From NCBI GenBank assembly GCA_001464935.1, contig LNEL01000046.1, positions 1-64,000 of the forward strand: 64,000 nucleotides of DNA, written 5' to 3'. Shown here piece after piece: positions 1 to 10,400 of the stretch. This DNA comes from Gammaproteobacteria bacterium Ga0077536. GTDB lineage: Bacteria > Pseudomonadota > Gammaproteobacteria > Ga0077536. The notes beneath the pieces were generated by a model. The model had not been told where the DNA came from. It saw only the letters and a program-made list of their open reading frames with translations, and did not search any database. Position numbers and translations under genes: made by a program. Position 1 is the stretch's first letter; each line of letters begins with the position of its first letter.

Positions 1-453
1 CTCGAGACGCGCGAAGGCTGGCTGTATCTGGCGGTGGTGCTGAGCGTGCAGACACGGCAGGTGTTGGGCTACAGCCTGGCCGAGCGGATGCCGGACGGTC
101 TGGTCGAGAACGCCTTCCTGAATGCCTGGCATCGGCGACCTGCCGGCAGCGGTGTGCTGTTCCACTCCGACCGAGGCAGCCAATACGCCAGCAGCGACTT
201 CCAGCGCACGATTACAGCGCTCGGCTTCGTGCCGAGCATGAGTCGCCGCGGAAACTGCTGGGACAATGCGGTAGCGGAGAGCTTCTTCGCGACTTTGAAG
301 AACGAGGAAGCGACCGGGCCGTATCCGACGAAGGCCGCTGCACATGCCGGGATCGCGAACTACATCCACGGCTTCTACAACCCGAACCGGCGACACTCGG
401 CACTCAGCTACTTGTCGCCGGACAACTACGCAAGGAAACTGAAAGCCGCCTAG
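1..453 (+). CDS. IS3-family transposase OrfB, 5'-truncated by the window edge
   Basis: The reading frame is open from base 1, so the N-terminus lies outside the window. What remains is the rve/DDE integrase core. HSDRGSQYAS carries the second catalytic Asp, and the catalytic Glu lies in NAVAESFF with 35 residues between them, the DD35E spacing of IS3-family OrfB. The tail YNPNRRHSALSYLSP is also typical of this family. Transposases of this type cut and join IS ends. OrfA and the left end are not visible, so I cannot say whether the element is intact. Confidence 0.93.
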   Translation, partial: LETREGWLYLAVVLSVQTRQVLGYSLAERMPDGLVENAFLNAWHRRPAGSGVLFHSDRGSQYASSDFQRTITALGFVPSMSRRGNCWDNAVAESFFATLKNEEATGPYPTKAAAHAGIANYIHGFYNPNRRHSALSYLSPDNYARKLKAA

Positions 454-505
454 ACAGCGCCATCAACCACTGCTTGATGGCGTCCGTTCTGAAGGGGCAG
501 GTTCA
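1..505 (+). mobile_element. Right end of an IS3-family insertion sequence
   Basis: The transposase gene is followed by a perfect 9-bp hairpin (458-466 with 474-482). The probable right terminal inverted repeat is at 491-505 (GAAGGGGCAGGTTCA). Its reverse complement begins TGAACCTGCCCC, similar to IS3-group ends. The left end and target duplication are not in the window, so the boundary is an inference. Confidence 0.55.
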
Positions 506-580
506 CACCCACTCATTCGCGAGCAGATGCCGTGAGCCACTGTGCCAAAGCGTGCGGCGACATGTGGACACGTGAAATTC

Positions 581-715
581 TGGGACACCCACTCATTCTT
601 CAGCGCCAATCATGACGGTGGCGCGCAACGTCGTGCCGCAGCATGCAGCAAAAAGTGGGTGTCCCCGATTGGGTGTCCCCGATTGGGTGCCGATTGGATA
701 AGTGGGTGTCCCCGA
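581..715. repeat. Cluster of GGGTGTCCCC repeats next to the IS end
   Basis: Four copies of a short motif lie here. One is inverted (GGGACACCCACT at 582-593). Three are direct (about 655-669, 670-682 and 701-715, core GGGTGTCCCCGA). The same core flanks the RAYT transposase at 31.1-32.5 kb, so these look like REP-type targets of that enzyme, 30 kb away. No convincing gene lies between 506 and 848. Confidence 0.6.
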
Positions 716-730
716 ATGGAGAGGTACGAA

Positions 731-819
731 GTAGCCCGGGGTGGAGCACGCAGCGCGCAACCCGGGAATTTCACACTGGGCACTGAGCTTCCCGGATGCA
801 ACTGCGTGACACCCGGGCC
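731..819. repeat. Family-A inverted repeat, diverged copy
   Basis: The left arm GTAGCCCGGG (731-740) and the right arm ending ACCCGGGCC (811-819) face each other. This resembles the better-preserved 145-bp units at 43.8 kb and 63.4 kb, but with a shorter centre. It sits just past the 3' end of the outer-membrane protein gene. Confidence 0.5.
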
Positions 820-848
820 AGCGGGAAGGAAGCGGCTCGTCGAAGGCG

Positions 849-3800
849 CTACATCTCGCCCAGGATGTTGAAGAACCAGCCGCGGTTCTCGTAGGAGAGA
901 TCGGTCAGGTCGTCGGAGTAATCAGTGAAGTTGTAGCCGACGCCGACCTTGAAGCGCTCGCCGACGTGGCGATAGAGGCCCACCAGCGCGCCGGTGCGGC
1001 GGTCGTCGGCTTCGGTGGCGCTCAGCGTGCGGCCTTCGATCACCGCGTCCCATTCCTTCACGAGATGGAAGTCGGCGCGCAGGATGTAGAGCTGCGCGCG
1101 GCTGCCGAACCAGCGGCCATCGACCCGCGTGTCCTTGAGCCGGCCGATGCGCAGGCCGTACTTCGCGCCCAGCGACAGCCAGGGTTTCACGTCGTAAATC
1201 GTGTCGACCGACAGAATATGGCTCGCCTGCGCGAAATCGGCCACCTGGTTGGTGCCCGGCGCGAGCTGGCCCGGCGACGGCAGATCGTAGAACCAGGTGT
1301 ACTTGAACAGCGTGTTCCAGCGATCGTTGTCGATCGGGCGATACGCCGCGCCCGTGACCGCTTCGGCGAAGTCGGCATCGAAGAACTCGCCGCCGTCGCT
1401 GTCGCTGACGGAGAAGTTCAGCTTGCCGAGCAGGCGCCAGCTCGGATCGAGCTGGCGGCCGTAGGTGTTGCGCATCAGCCAGGTCTGGCGATCGCCGACG
1501 AGATTGCCCTGCTCGTCGCGATACTCGAGGCTGCTCGCATACTTCGTGTCCTCGAAGAAGTACGCGACGTTCGCGCCGACCGCATGGCGCTCCAGATCGC
1601 CGGTGAACGGATCCGACACCGTGCCTACTTCGGCCTTCACGCCGTAGCTCCAGCGATCGTTCGGCGCGAGGTCGAGGCCGTAGGCGTGAATCAGGCTCTG
1701 CGGGCCGGCGCCGCCGGTTGCGCGCGTTTCGCCGAAGACGGCCATCTCGTCGGTCAGCCGATAGCGCGTGCCCGTCGTCATCACGCCCTGGCGGCCGCGG
1801 TAGTTCACGTCCTCGCGTTCGGTCTCCAGCGTGTAGGTCAGGTAGGCGTTGCTGCGATCGTCGATCTGGTAGTCGCCACCGACCTTGCCGCCGACGCCGC
1901 CGTCGCCGCCCGACACTTCGGACAGCAGGTGGAAGCGGTCGTTGAGCTGCCAGCCCATGCCGAGGCCGACGCGGTCGTTGTCGCGGCGGTTGCCGGTGCG
2001 CCGGAGCGTGGCCTGCGCAAAGCCATACGCATTCCACTCGCCGCGGTTCGCTTCGAGCAGCGGGTCGTACGGCGAGAAATCCCGGCGATACGGCAGGTAG
2101 TCGATGCGCAGCACACCGTCGAGCCGCGCGCCGTCCTCGGACAGGATCTGGCTCGCGTTCGCGATACGCGTGTTGCGGTCGTCGTTGCGCACGCCGACGC
2201 TCGCTGCCCAATGCCGTGAGACATCGTAGCTGACATCGGCTTCGACCGCGGTGCGATCCTGGCTGTCGGCGTCCCAGCGATCGCCCTTGACGTCGACATC
2301 GAGCCGCTCGGCGACGGGCACCGACATGCGCCCGCCGACCTGCTCGATCGCTTCGTTCTGCGTGATCATGCCGGGCGCCGAGTAGCCGCGATCGCGGTTC
2401 TGCCAGTAGAACGCGGCCTGGCCGCGCTGGTCCTGCCACACTTCGCTGAAATCGACGAGCGCGTCGATGCGCTGGGCGCCGGCATTGGTGCCGGTCGAAC
2501 GCTGCGTCGCGAAGTCGAAACCGCCGTTCAGCGAGTTCAGCTCATCGGTCCCGGCGCCGTTCGACTTCGCGACTTCGGCGCGCACATAAGTGCCCGGTTT
2601 GTAGCGCAGCGTCACATCGACGCCGCCCATCAGCTGTTTCTCGTCGCCGCTCTCCTGGCGATAGCCGGCAACGCCGACGCCGACGTGATCGTTGATCCAG
2701 TCGTGCGCATGCACGCCGTAGGCGAGATCGTCGAGCGCGGTGAGCCCCGGCACGTACTCGTAGTTGACGACGAGGAACAGCGCGTTGCCGTTCAGCGCGC
2801 TGGTCTGCACCAGGGTGTTCGCATCCGCGGTCGACGCCAGCGGCCGCTGCAGCATCACGCGGCCCTGGATGTAGTTCATGTCGTAATCCTGCGCCGGCAG
2901 CAGTTCGCGCCGCTGCAGCACGAGGCCGGAATCGCGATCGCGTTCCTCTATCCACACGCGCTCCGAGCCCTGCGTGATGTCGCGATGGCGCAGGTAGTAC
3001 AGCGAGCCGCCGGTGCCGCGGAAGTCTTCGCGCGACTGCGCGGTACCGGGCTCGGCGCCGAACGCATTGATCTCGACGCTGCGCTCGCCGAAGCCCGTGG
3101 TCTTCTCACTCTTGTAAAGGGCGTTCGCGCCGTACAGCGTGCGTGCGTACTGCAGCAGCTCGCTGCCACCCCACTGCGTGCGGAAATTACCCCACATCAC
3201 GTGCGAGTCGCCGCGATCGATGCGGATATAGAACTTGCCCTGCGTCGGCGCATCGTCGACCGTCGTGCTGTCGTCGCCGTAAACGGGATAGAAGCGATCC
3301 GGGTCGATCCGGCGCAGCAGGTAGCGTGGATCCTTAGAACTGAAATTGCTGAACAGGTGCTCGATCGGCTGCTCGCGGGTGTCGGCGCTCGCGGTCAGCA
3401 GGTACTTGCCCTTGATGCGGCCCTTCACATAGAACGCGGTGCGCCCGTAGACGAAGCTCGAGCCGTCGTACTGGTCGAGATCGTTCGTCACGAGTTCGAT
3501 CGGCCCGTTCGTACTGTTGTTGCCGAGCGTCAAATCGGCCATCGCGACATAGAACCAGCTGTCGTCGGCGATCGAGAGGCTGCGCGAGTAGCGCGCCGCT
3601 TCGCCGTTGGCCTGGCCCACGGCGACCGCGACCTCATGCGGGCCCGGCGGCAGGATCTGGCGCATGGCGAAGCGCCCGTTGCGATCGACCGGCACCGACA
3701 GGTCAAAGGCCGTCACCGGCGCACCCGGGGCGACCTGCTCACCGCTGACCGTCACCGTGCCGCCGCGCACTGAAATGTTGGAGATCTTCAGCGAGTTCTC

Positions 3801-4484
3801 GCCCCAGCCGACGAGGCGCTCGCGCGCCGGATCTTCACGGTCGGGCGTGGGCTTCGCGCGGTCGACGACATCGAGCGCCTTGACCGTCGTTTCGTCGAAG
3901 CGGCCTCTGGCGTCATAGACGCGCAGCACGTAATGCACCGAGTCCGGCGCGTTCGCCGGCACCGTCCACGTCAGCGCGCCGTCACGCATGTCGATCGGGA
4001 GCACTGCCAGCGGCGCCTGCGCGCTGGTGTCGTCGCGCTCGAACAGCCGGATCTCGGCGCGCTCGATCCAGTACGCATAATTGCTGTAGCCGAGGAATTC
4101 GACCGGCTGGCCGCGCACGGCCGCGTTCGGCCACGCCCACGCGTTCAGCATCGGCTTGACCTGCAGCGGATCGAACTTGATCTGGATGTTCGCCTGTTCG
4201 AGCGCGACGTCGGTGCGCCGCTGCGCGTCCGGCAGGCTGTCGAAACTCGCGCCCGTCACCGGGCCGTCGACGGGCACCCCGTCGATGCTGATCCGGAACG
4301 GCACCGCCGGACTGCCGGCAGCGGGTTTGTCCTCGGTGTTCGGGGCCTGGCCGTGCAGGTAGCTCGAATTGTTCTCGACATACTTGCCGCGGATGTGATC
4401 ACGTTCCGCGGTGTCAGCTGCGAACGCAGCAGTGCTCACCAACGCGCCGAGGGCGATGAAGAGGGACTTGCGCAGGTGGCTCAT
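849..4484 (-). CDS. Large outer-membrane beta-barrel protein, partner of the DUF11 repeat protein
   Basis: This is a 1211-residue protein with a signal peptide (MSHLRKSLFIALGALVSTAAFA, residues 1-22). A mixed N-terminal part of about 350 residues includes an Ig/carboxypeptidase-regulatory-like stretch. A long region of alternating aromatic and polar strands follows, ending in ENRGWFFNILGEM, as expected for an outer-membrane barrel. The ATG overlaps the stop of the upstream DUF11 gene (ATGA), so the two are translationally coupled. The frame is open further upstream, but this start has the signal peptide. I infer that it anchors or exports the repeat protein at the cell surface. The exact family is not named with certainty. 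Confidence 0.75.
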   Translation of the reverse strand: MSHLRKSLFIALGALVSTAAFAADTAERDHIRGKYVENNSSYLHGQAPNTEDKPAAGSPAVPFRISIDGVPVDGPVTGASFDSLPDAQRRTDVALEQANIQIKFDPLQVKPMLNAWAWPNAAVRGQPVEFLGYSNYAYWIERAEIRLFERDDTSAQAPLAVLPIDMRDGALTWTVPANAPDSVHYVLRVYDARGRFDETTVKALDVVDRAKPTPDREDPARERLVGWGENSLKISNISVRGGTVTVSGEQVAPGAPVTAFDLSVPVDRNGRFAMRQILPPGPHEVAVAVGQANGEAARYSRSLSIADDSWFYVAMADLTLGNNSTNGPIELVTNDLDQYDGSSFVYGRTAFYVKGRIKGKYLLTASADTREQPIEHLFSNFSSKDPRYLLRRIDPDRFYPVYGDDSTTVDDAPTQGKFYIRIDRGDSHVMWGNFRTQWGGSELLQYARTLYGANALYKSEKTTGFGERSVEINAFGAEPGTAQSREDFRGTGGSLYYLRHRDITQGSERVWIEERDRDSGLVLQRRELLPAQDYDMNYIQGRVMLQRPLASTADANTLVQTSALNGNALFLVVNYEYVPGLTALDDLAYGVHAHDWINDHVGVGVAGYRQESGDEKQLMGGVDVTLRYKPGTYVRAEVAKSNGAGTDELNSLNGGFDFATQRSTGTNAGAQRIDALVDFSEVWQDQRGQAAFYWQNRDRGYSAPGMITQNEAIEQVGGRMSVPVAERLDVDVKGDRWDADSQDRTAVEADVSYDVSRHWAASVGVRNDDRNTRIANASQILSEDGARLDGVLRIDYLPYRRDFSPYDPLLEANRGEWNAYGFAQATLRRTGNRRDNDRVGLGMGWQLNDRFHLLSEVSGGDGGVGGKVGGDYQIDDRSNAYLTYTLETEREDVNYRGRQGVMTTGTRYRLTDEMAVFGETRATGGAGPQSLIHAYGLDLAPNDRWSYGVKAEVGTVSDPFTGDLERHAVGANVAYFFEDTKYASSLEYRDEQGNLVGDRQTWLMRNTYGRQLDPSWRLLGKLNFSVSDSDGGEFFDADFAEAVTGAAYRPIDNDRWNTLFKYTWFYDLPSPGQLAPGTNQVADFAQASHILSVDTIYDVKPWLSLGAKYGLRIGRLKDTRVDGRWFGSRAQLYILRADFHLVKEWDAVIEGRTLSATEADDRRTGALVGLYRHVGERFKVGVGYNFTDYSDDLTDLSYENRGWFFNILGEM

Positions 4485-7400
4485 GGCAGCGCCCCCCACA
4501 CTTCGAGCTCGACCGTCAGCGGATAGCAGCAGTCCTGCGCCTCCCACCGCTGCCGGATGTCGGCGGCGAGCGCCGCGGCCTGCACAGTGTTCTCCGCGCG
4601 GTGCGCGATCCGGATCAGGCTCGGCTTCTCTTTCAGCTGTTCGAGCAGCGCCGTGACCTGCGCGCCCCATTCGGGCTTCAGGCTCGTGCCATCGTCATTG
4701 AACGCGTCGGACGTGACCTCGATGCGCACCACCCGATGCAGCGCCGCGCCGAAGTTGATCTTCGTCATCTTGCCGCGCGTGACGCGCACATCGCGCGGGT
4801 TCTCGGTGGTCAGCCGATAGCCCGTCGGCAAGGTGCGTTCGTCGACCTTCATCACGAAGTTCGAGCCGCGGTCCATCTGCGGGATCGCCGCGCAGGCCAC
4901 GTGGAAGCGGCCTTCGTCGTCGGAGGTGATCAGCAGACCGTTGACGGTCGCGAGGCGCACGTTCGGAATGCCCGGCTCGCCCTGGTCCTGGTAGCCGTTG
5001 AGATTCTGATCGTCGAACACCTTGCCGATCAGATCCGAGCAGTCGAAGGTCGGATCGGGCACCACGCGCACCGTTGCCGTCGCGAGATTCGACACCTGCG
5101 AGTTCGCGAGCGTGTTGATGCCAAAGGCCTGGTTCACGTACTCGCCTTCGCCGACACCGACACCGACGATCAGGATCAGCTTGTAGGTCTTCGTCTCACC
5201 GGCGGCGAAGGTCTGGGCCTGCCAGTTCAGCAGGCGACCATCGACCAGGGGTTCGATTGGCGCGCCGTTGATGGATCCCGAGCCGAGGCGGTACTTGAAG
5301 CCCGGCGGGAGCTGATCGCGCACGTCGATGTTCGTCAGCGGCGAGGACAGCGTGTTGCGCGCCGTGATCGTGTAGGGCACGAGGTCGCCGCGCGTCACGT
5401 TGACCAGCGGCGAGGTCTTCGAGATCACGAGCGCGCCCGAGAGGATCGGATCGAGCGGGATGTGATTGTTCAGCACATCCGCCGAACCACCGCTCAGCAC
5501 GAACGAAAAGAAGTACACGGCCGGCGAGCCCACCGGTGGCGGCGCGCCCGACGGCGACACGAGGAACGGATTCGGCAGTGGGCCGACGGTCAACGCCCCG
5601 GGCTGTGGTGGCAGATTGCCCGACGGCGTCGGCAGGTAGCCGCCCGGCGGCGTGACCTGGATGCCGTAGGTGCCGGCCGGCGCGCCCGGCAGCAGGATGT
5701 ACTGGTAGAAGCCGGTGGCGTCGGTGACCTGCGTGACATTGCCGGTGCCGCCGAGCAGATGCACGGCCGGATTGAAGCCGGCCGGGCCGGTGAAGGTCAC
5801 GGTCGCACCGCTGACCGGCAGCCGCGTGACCGAGTCGTACACGACGCCGCTCGGGTCGAGCGGCAGATTCTGCTCGATGATGTTCTGGCCCGGGTTCAGC
5901 GTCAGGTTCGCGATCGTGCGCCCGGTCAGATCGACGCCCGGCTCGTTCGACACGGGGTTGCCGTACTGCGCACGGCTCACCGGATGGCGGAACACGAGTT
6001 CGTAGACTTCGCCTGCATTCGTCGTCGGCGGCAGGCCCGTCAGCGTGTAGCGGCCGTTCGCGTCGGTCGTCGCCGTCGCCACCACCACGCCACCGCGCAC
6101 CGCTTCGACGATCCAGCCTTCGAGGCCGGGCTCACCGGTCTGCTGCGTGGTGTCGCGCGTGATCGTGTTGTGCCACACGCTGCCCGAGATCGTCGCGCCC
6201 GGCTGCAGCTGGACGGGATTGTTCGCGGTGTTGTTGCCGTCGAGGCCGGCCGCTTCGCCGCCGCCGGCTACCGTCGCGACATTGATCAGCGACTGACCCT
6301 CGAGCCCGGCCGCGATCGCGACCCTGAGATTGATCGCCGGCAGCGCGCCGCCATTGGCGGCAGCCACTGCGCTCGTCGTGCAGGTGACCGTGCGGCGGTC
6401 ACCGCTGACGCCGCAGGTCCATGGTGCATCCGTCGGCGCTGCCACCGCGGTGATGCCGACCGGCAGCGTGTCCGTCACGGTGATCACGCCCGAGCTCGCC
6501 AGCGACCCGATGTTGCTGACGACCAGCGCGTAGTTGCCCAGCGAGCTGTTCGCGGCGAACTGCGTCGGCGCGTTGCTCTTGGCGATCGTGAGGTCGGTGG
6601 CGTTGCCGAGGGTCTCGGCAAAGTCGTTGTCGGCCGAGATCGTGTTGGTCCCGGTCAGATCGATCGCGCTGATCGCGCTCGGCACCACGCCGACCGCGGT
6701 GCCTGTGCCGCCGGTCGAGCCCGGGATCGTCTGGCCGTTGTTGGTGCCCGCCGGCTGCGCCGGCTGCGTCACGGTGTAGGTGCCGGGCGGCAGGCCGGTG
6801 AACGCGTAGCTGCCATCGGCGCCGGTCGTCGTCGTCGCCGTCACGGGATTGCCGTTGATGTCGGTGCCCGTCAGCGTGAGCGTCTGGCCGGTGATGCCGT
6901 GATCGGGGCCGTTGACCGCGCCGCTGTCGTCGAAGTCGAGGAACACGCGGCCGGAGATCACCCGCCCGTTCGGGATCTCCGCGAAGTTGTTGTTGACGGA
7001 CGCCGTGTTCGGCGGCAGCACGATGTTGCTGATGCGGCTCGGCGTGACGGCGACGGCCGTCGGCGTGCCCGGCGTGCCGCCGTTCGGCACGGCACCGGCG
7101 ATGGTCTGTCCGTTCGAGGTCTGCGGCGGCTGCGCCGGCTCGCGCACGGAGTAGGTGCCAGGTGCGAGAGTCGTGAAGCTGTAGTTGCCGCTCGCATCCG
7201 TGACAGTCGTCGCGATGACCGTGCCGCCTGCGTCGAGCAGTTCAATCGTCACGCCCGGAATCACGCTGTCGGCGCCGTTGCGCACGCCGTTGTTGTTCTG
7301 ATCGAGGAACACCGTGCCGGCGATACTTGAAGTCGCGACTTCGGCGAAATCGTTGTCGGGCGAGTTGCTGACGAGGCCACCGCCGTCGCGGTTCAGCACG

Positions 7401-10400
7401 ATGTTGCTGATCGCGCTCGGCGCGGTGCCGATGGCCGACGCCGTGCCGGCGGTGCCGCCGGCCGCACCCACGATCGGGCCGGCGGTCGTGATGCCGTTCT
7501 GCGTGCCCGGCGGCTGCGTCGGCTCGGTGACGGTGTAGCTGCCGGCGTTCAGCCCCGTGAACGCGTAGTTGCCGAGCGCGTCGGTGACGACAGAGCGCGA
7601 CACGGCGACGTCGTCGCCGCCGCCCGCCACACCGTCGGGACCGAAGTCGGTGCCGGTCAGTGTGATGGTCTGGTTCGCGATCGGATCGTCGGTCCCGCTC
7701 TGGAAGGTGCCGTCCGGCGTGAGGTTGTTGTCCTTGAACACGCGCCCGGCGATGAAGCCGAGCGGGCTCACGACGAGGTCCGCCGTCGCCGGCGCCGGGT
7801 TGCTGCCGCCGTTGGTCTGCAGCGCGTTCGCGGCGATGAAATTGCTGTGCGTGCCGTTCGTGGCACCCGTCACGTTGACGCTGATCGTGCAGCCACCCGC
7901 CGGAATCGTCGCGCCGTTCGCGTAGCGCACGAAACCGGACCCGGCAGTGGCCGTGACAGACCCGAGCGTACAGGTGCCCGCGAGACCATTCGGCGTGGCG
8001 ACGACCAGATTGCCCGGCGCGGTCGGCAGCGTGTCGATCAGATCGGCGGTCAGCGTGAGGGCCGTGGCGTTCTCATTGCCGAGTTCGATCGTCAAGGTCG
8101 AGGTGCCACCGGCATTGATCGACGGCGGATTGAACGCTTTCGCGATCGTCGGCGGTGACGACACCGTCACGTCGTCCGTGGCCGGCTCGTCGTTGGTCAC
8201 CCCTTCTGCCGAGCTCAATGCAGAGGCCGGAATGGTGTTGACGTAGTTGCCGGGCGTGTTGCTGACGGTGTCGACGCGGAACTGGCAGGCACCACCGGCC
8301 GGGATCGTCGCGCCGGCCAGCGACACGCTGGTCGCGGACGCCGGGGCGGTGACGGCGACGGTCGCGCCGCCGCAGGTCGTCGACGCGTTCGGCACCAGCG
8401 CGACCGCGAGGCCCGCCGGCAGGGTGTCCGTCAGGCTCGCCGCCGTGAGATTCACGGTGTTCGGGTTGCTGATCGTGATGGTCAGCGTCGACGGCGAGCC
8501 CGGCGCGACGACCGCCGGCACGAGGGTCTTCGCAATGCCAGCGGCCGCGCGCACTTCGAGCGTCGCGGTGACATCGGGCGGTTCGTTCGCGATCGGCACG
8601 CCACCGGCGAGCGCGGTGACCGCGCCGGCCGGGATCACGTTCTCGAAGGTGCCGGCGGCGGCGGCGAAGACATCGATCTCCGCGTCGCAGCTCGTGGTGC
8701 CGCCGGTCGGCGCCGCGGGCAGGGTGCCGCCGCTGACGCGCACGGAAGTCGTCGTCGGCGCCGTGACGCTGCCGCCGACGCAGGTCGTCGTCGGGTTCGC
8801 GCCCGGCGGCACGACGAGGCCGGCCGGCAGTGTGTCGGTGACGTCGATCGCCGTCAGCGGCACCGCGAGCGGATTGATGAAGCGCAGGCGCAGGCGCGAG
8901 CGCTGGCCGGGCGCTATCGTCGGCGGCGTGAAGCTCTTCTGCGTGCCGAGGCGCGCGAGCGTCGCGAGACTGCTGACCGTCGACAGCGTGTTGGTGACGC
9001 CCTCGGCGGTCGTCACCGCGTTCGCCGGAATGGTGTTCTGAATCGTGCCGACGACGGTCGTCGTGACGTCGACGCTGACCGTGCAGGAGTCGCCCGCGTT
9101 GCCGCTCGCCGCGAGCTGGGCACCGGCGAGCGAGAACTGCGTGCCGTTCGTGGTCGCCGTCACGACGCCGCCGGGGCAGGTCGTCGTTGCCGCCGGCGTC
9201 GCCGCGACGCGCATGCCGTTCAGCGTGCCGGACGACAGCCCGTTGGTGGTGAAGAAGTCCGTGACCGCGAGATTCGTCAGCGCGAGACCGCCGGTGTTCA
9301 GCAGGGTCAGCGTGGCCGTGGCGGCCTGGCCGGGCGCGGTGATCGAGTTCGGGTTGATGCTCTTGTTGACGACGACACCACCGGCCGACTTCGCCAGCGT
9401 CGCGGTGACGGGCGTGGTGTTCTGCACGCCGCCGGCGGCGGTGACGTTGCCGGGCGGAATCGTGTTCACCGAATTCGCGCCGCTCGAGGCCGTCACGTCG
9501 ACGAGCGCCTCGCACTGCCCGCCCGGCGGAATCTCGGCGCCGGTCAGCGTGAAGCTCGCCGCGCCGGCCGTCGCACCGAGCACCGGCGCGCCCGCGCAGG
9601 TCGTCGCGGCATTCGGCGGACTGGCGATCGTCATGTCCGCCGGCAGCGGATCGGTGAACGACACATTGCTCAGCGTGCCGGTGCCGATGTTGCCGAGGCG
9701 CACCGCGAGGCGCGACACGCCGCCGGCCTGCACGGTGGCCGGTGCGAACGCCTTGCTCGCCGTCAGCGCGGGCGTCAGCGTCAACGGCGCGCTCGTGTCA
9801 TTCGGGAAGGTGACGGCGCGCGTGCTCGCGTCCGGCAGCGTCTCGGTCGCCACCAGCGAGTTCGCGGGAATGATGTTCGTGTACGAACCGGCCGGTCCGC
9901 TGACGTTCACGCGCAGCACGCAGCTGCCCGGCGCGCCGAGACCGCCGCCGGTGCGCGCGGGGATGGTCGCGTTCTGGATGCGCACGGACGATGCGCCCGG
10001 CGTCGCGGTGATGGTCGGGCCGCCGGCACAGGTCGTCGAGGCGTTCGCGGGACTGGCGATCACCACCTGGGTCAGCGGCGGACCGGCGAGGCTGGGCAGG
10101 GTGTCGGTGAGGTCCACGCCCGTCAGCGTGTTCGCCGAGTTGTTGCTGAGCGTGATCGTCAGCTGCGACACGCCGCCTTCGGACAGCGTGCCCGGGCTGA
10201 AGGCCTTGGCGAGCGGCGCGGTGTTGACGATGGTCGTCCGCGCGGTGTCGGACGGGCCGCTGTTGCAGATCGCGCCGGCGCCGCAGGTGCCGGCAGTCTT
10301 CACGGTGTTCGCCGGCAGCACGTTGTCGAAGTTCGTGCCGGCGGTCGCCGCGAGCGGCGTCTGCGCGGAAAACGTGATCGTGCACAGGCCGGGGCTGCCG

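Noticed and set aside
542..871. Plus-strand frame after the IS3 end
   Set aside because: It runs through the GGGTGTCC repeat cluster and a family-A repeat and resembles no protein.
4601..7330. 909-codon open frame on the plus strand opposite the DUF11 gene
   Set aside because: It is Arg/Ala/Val-rich with no domain. It mirrors the highly repetitive, GC-rich DUF11 coding sequence on the other strand, whose repeats are clearly protein-like.
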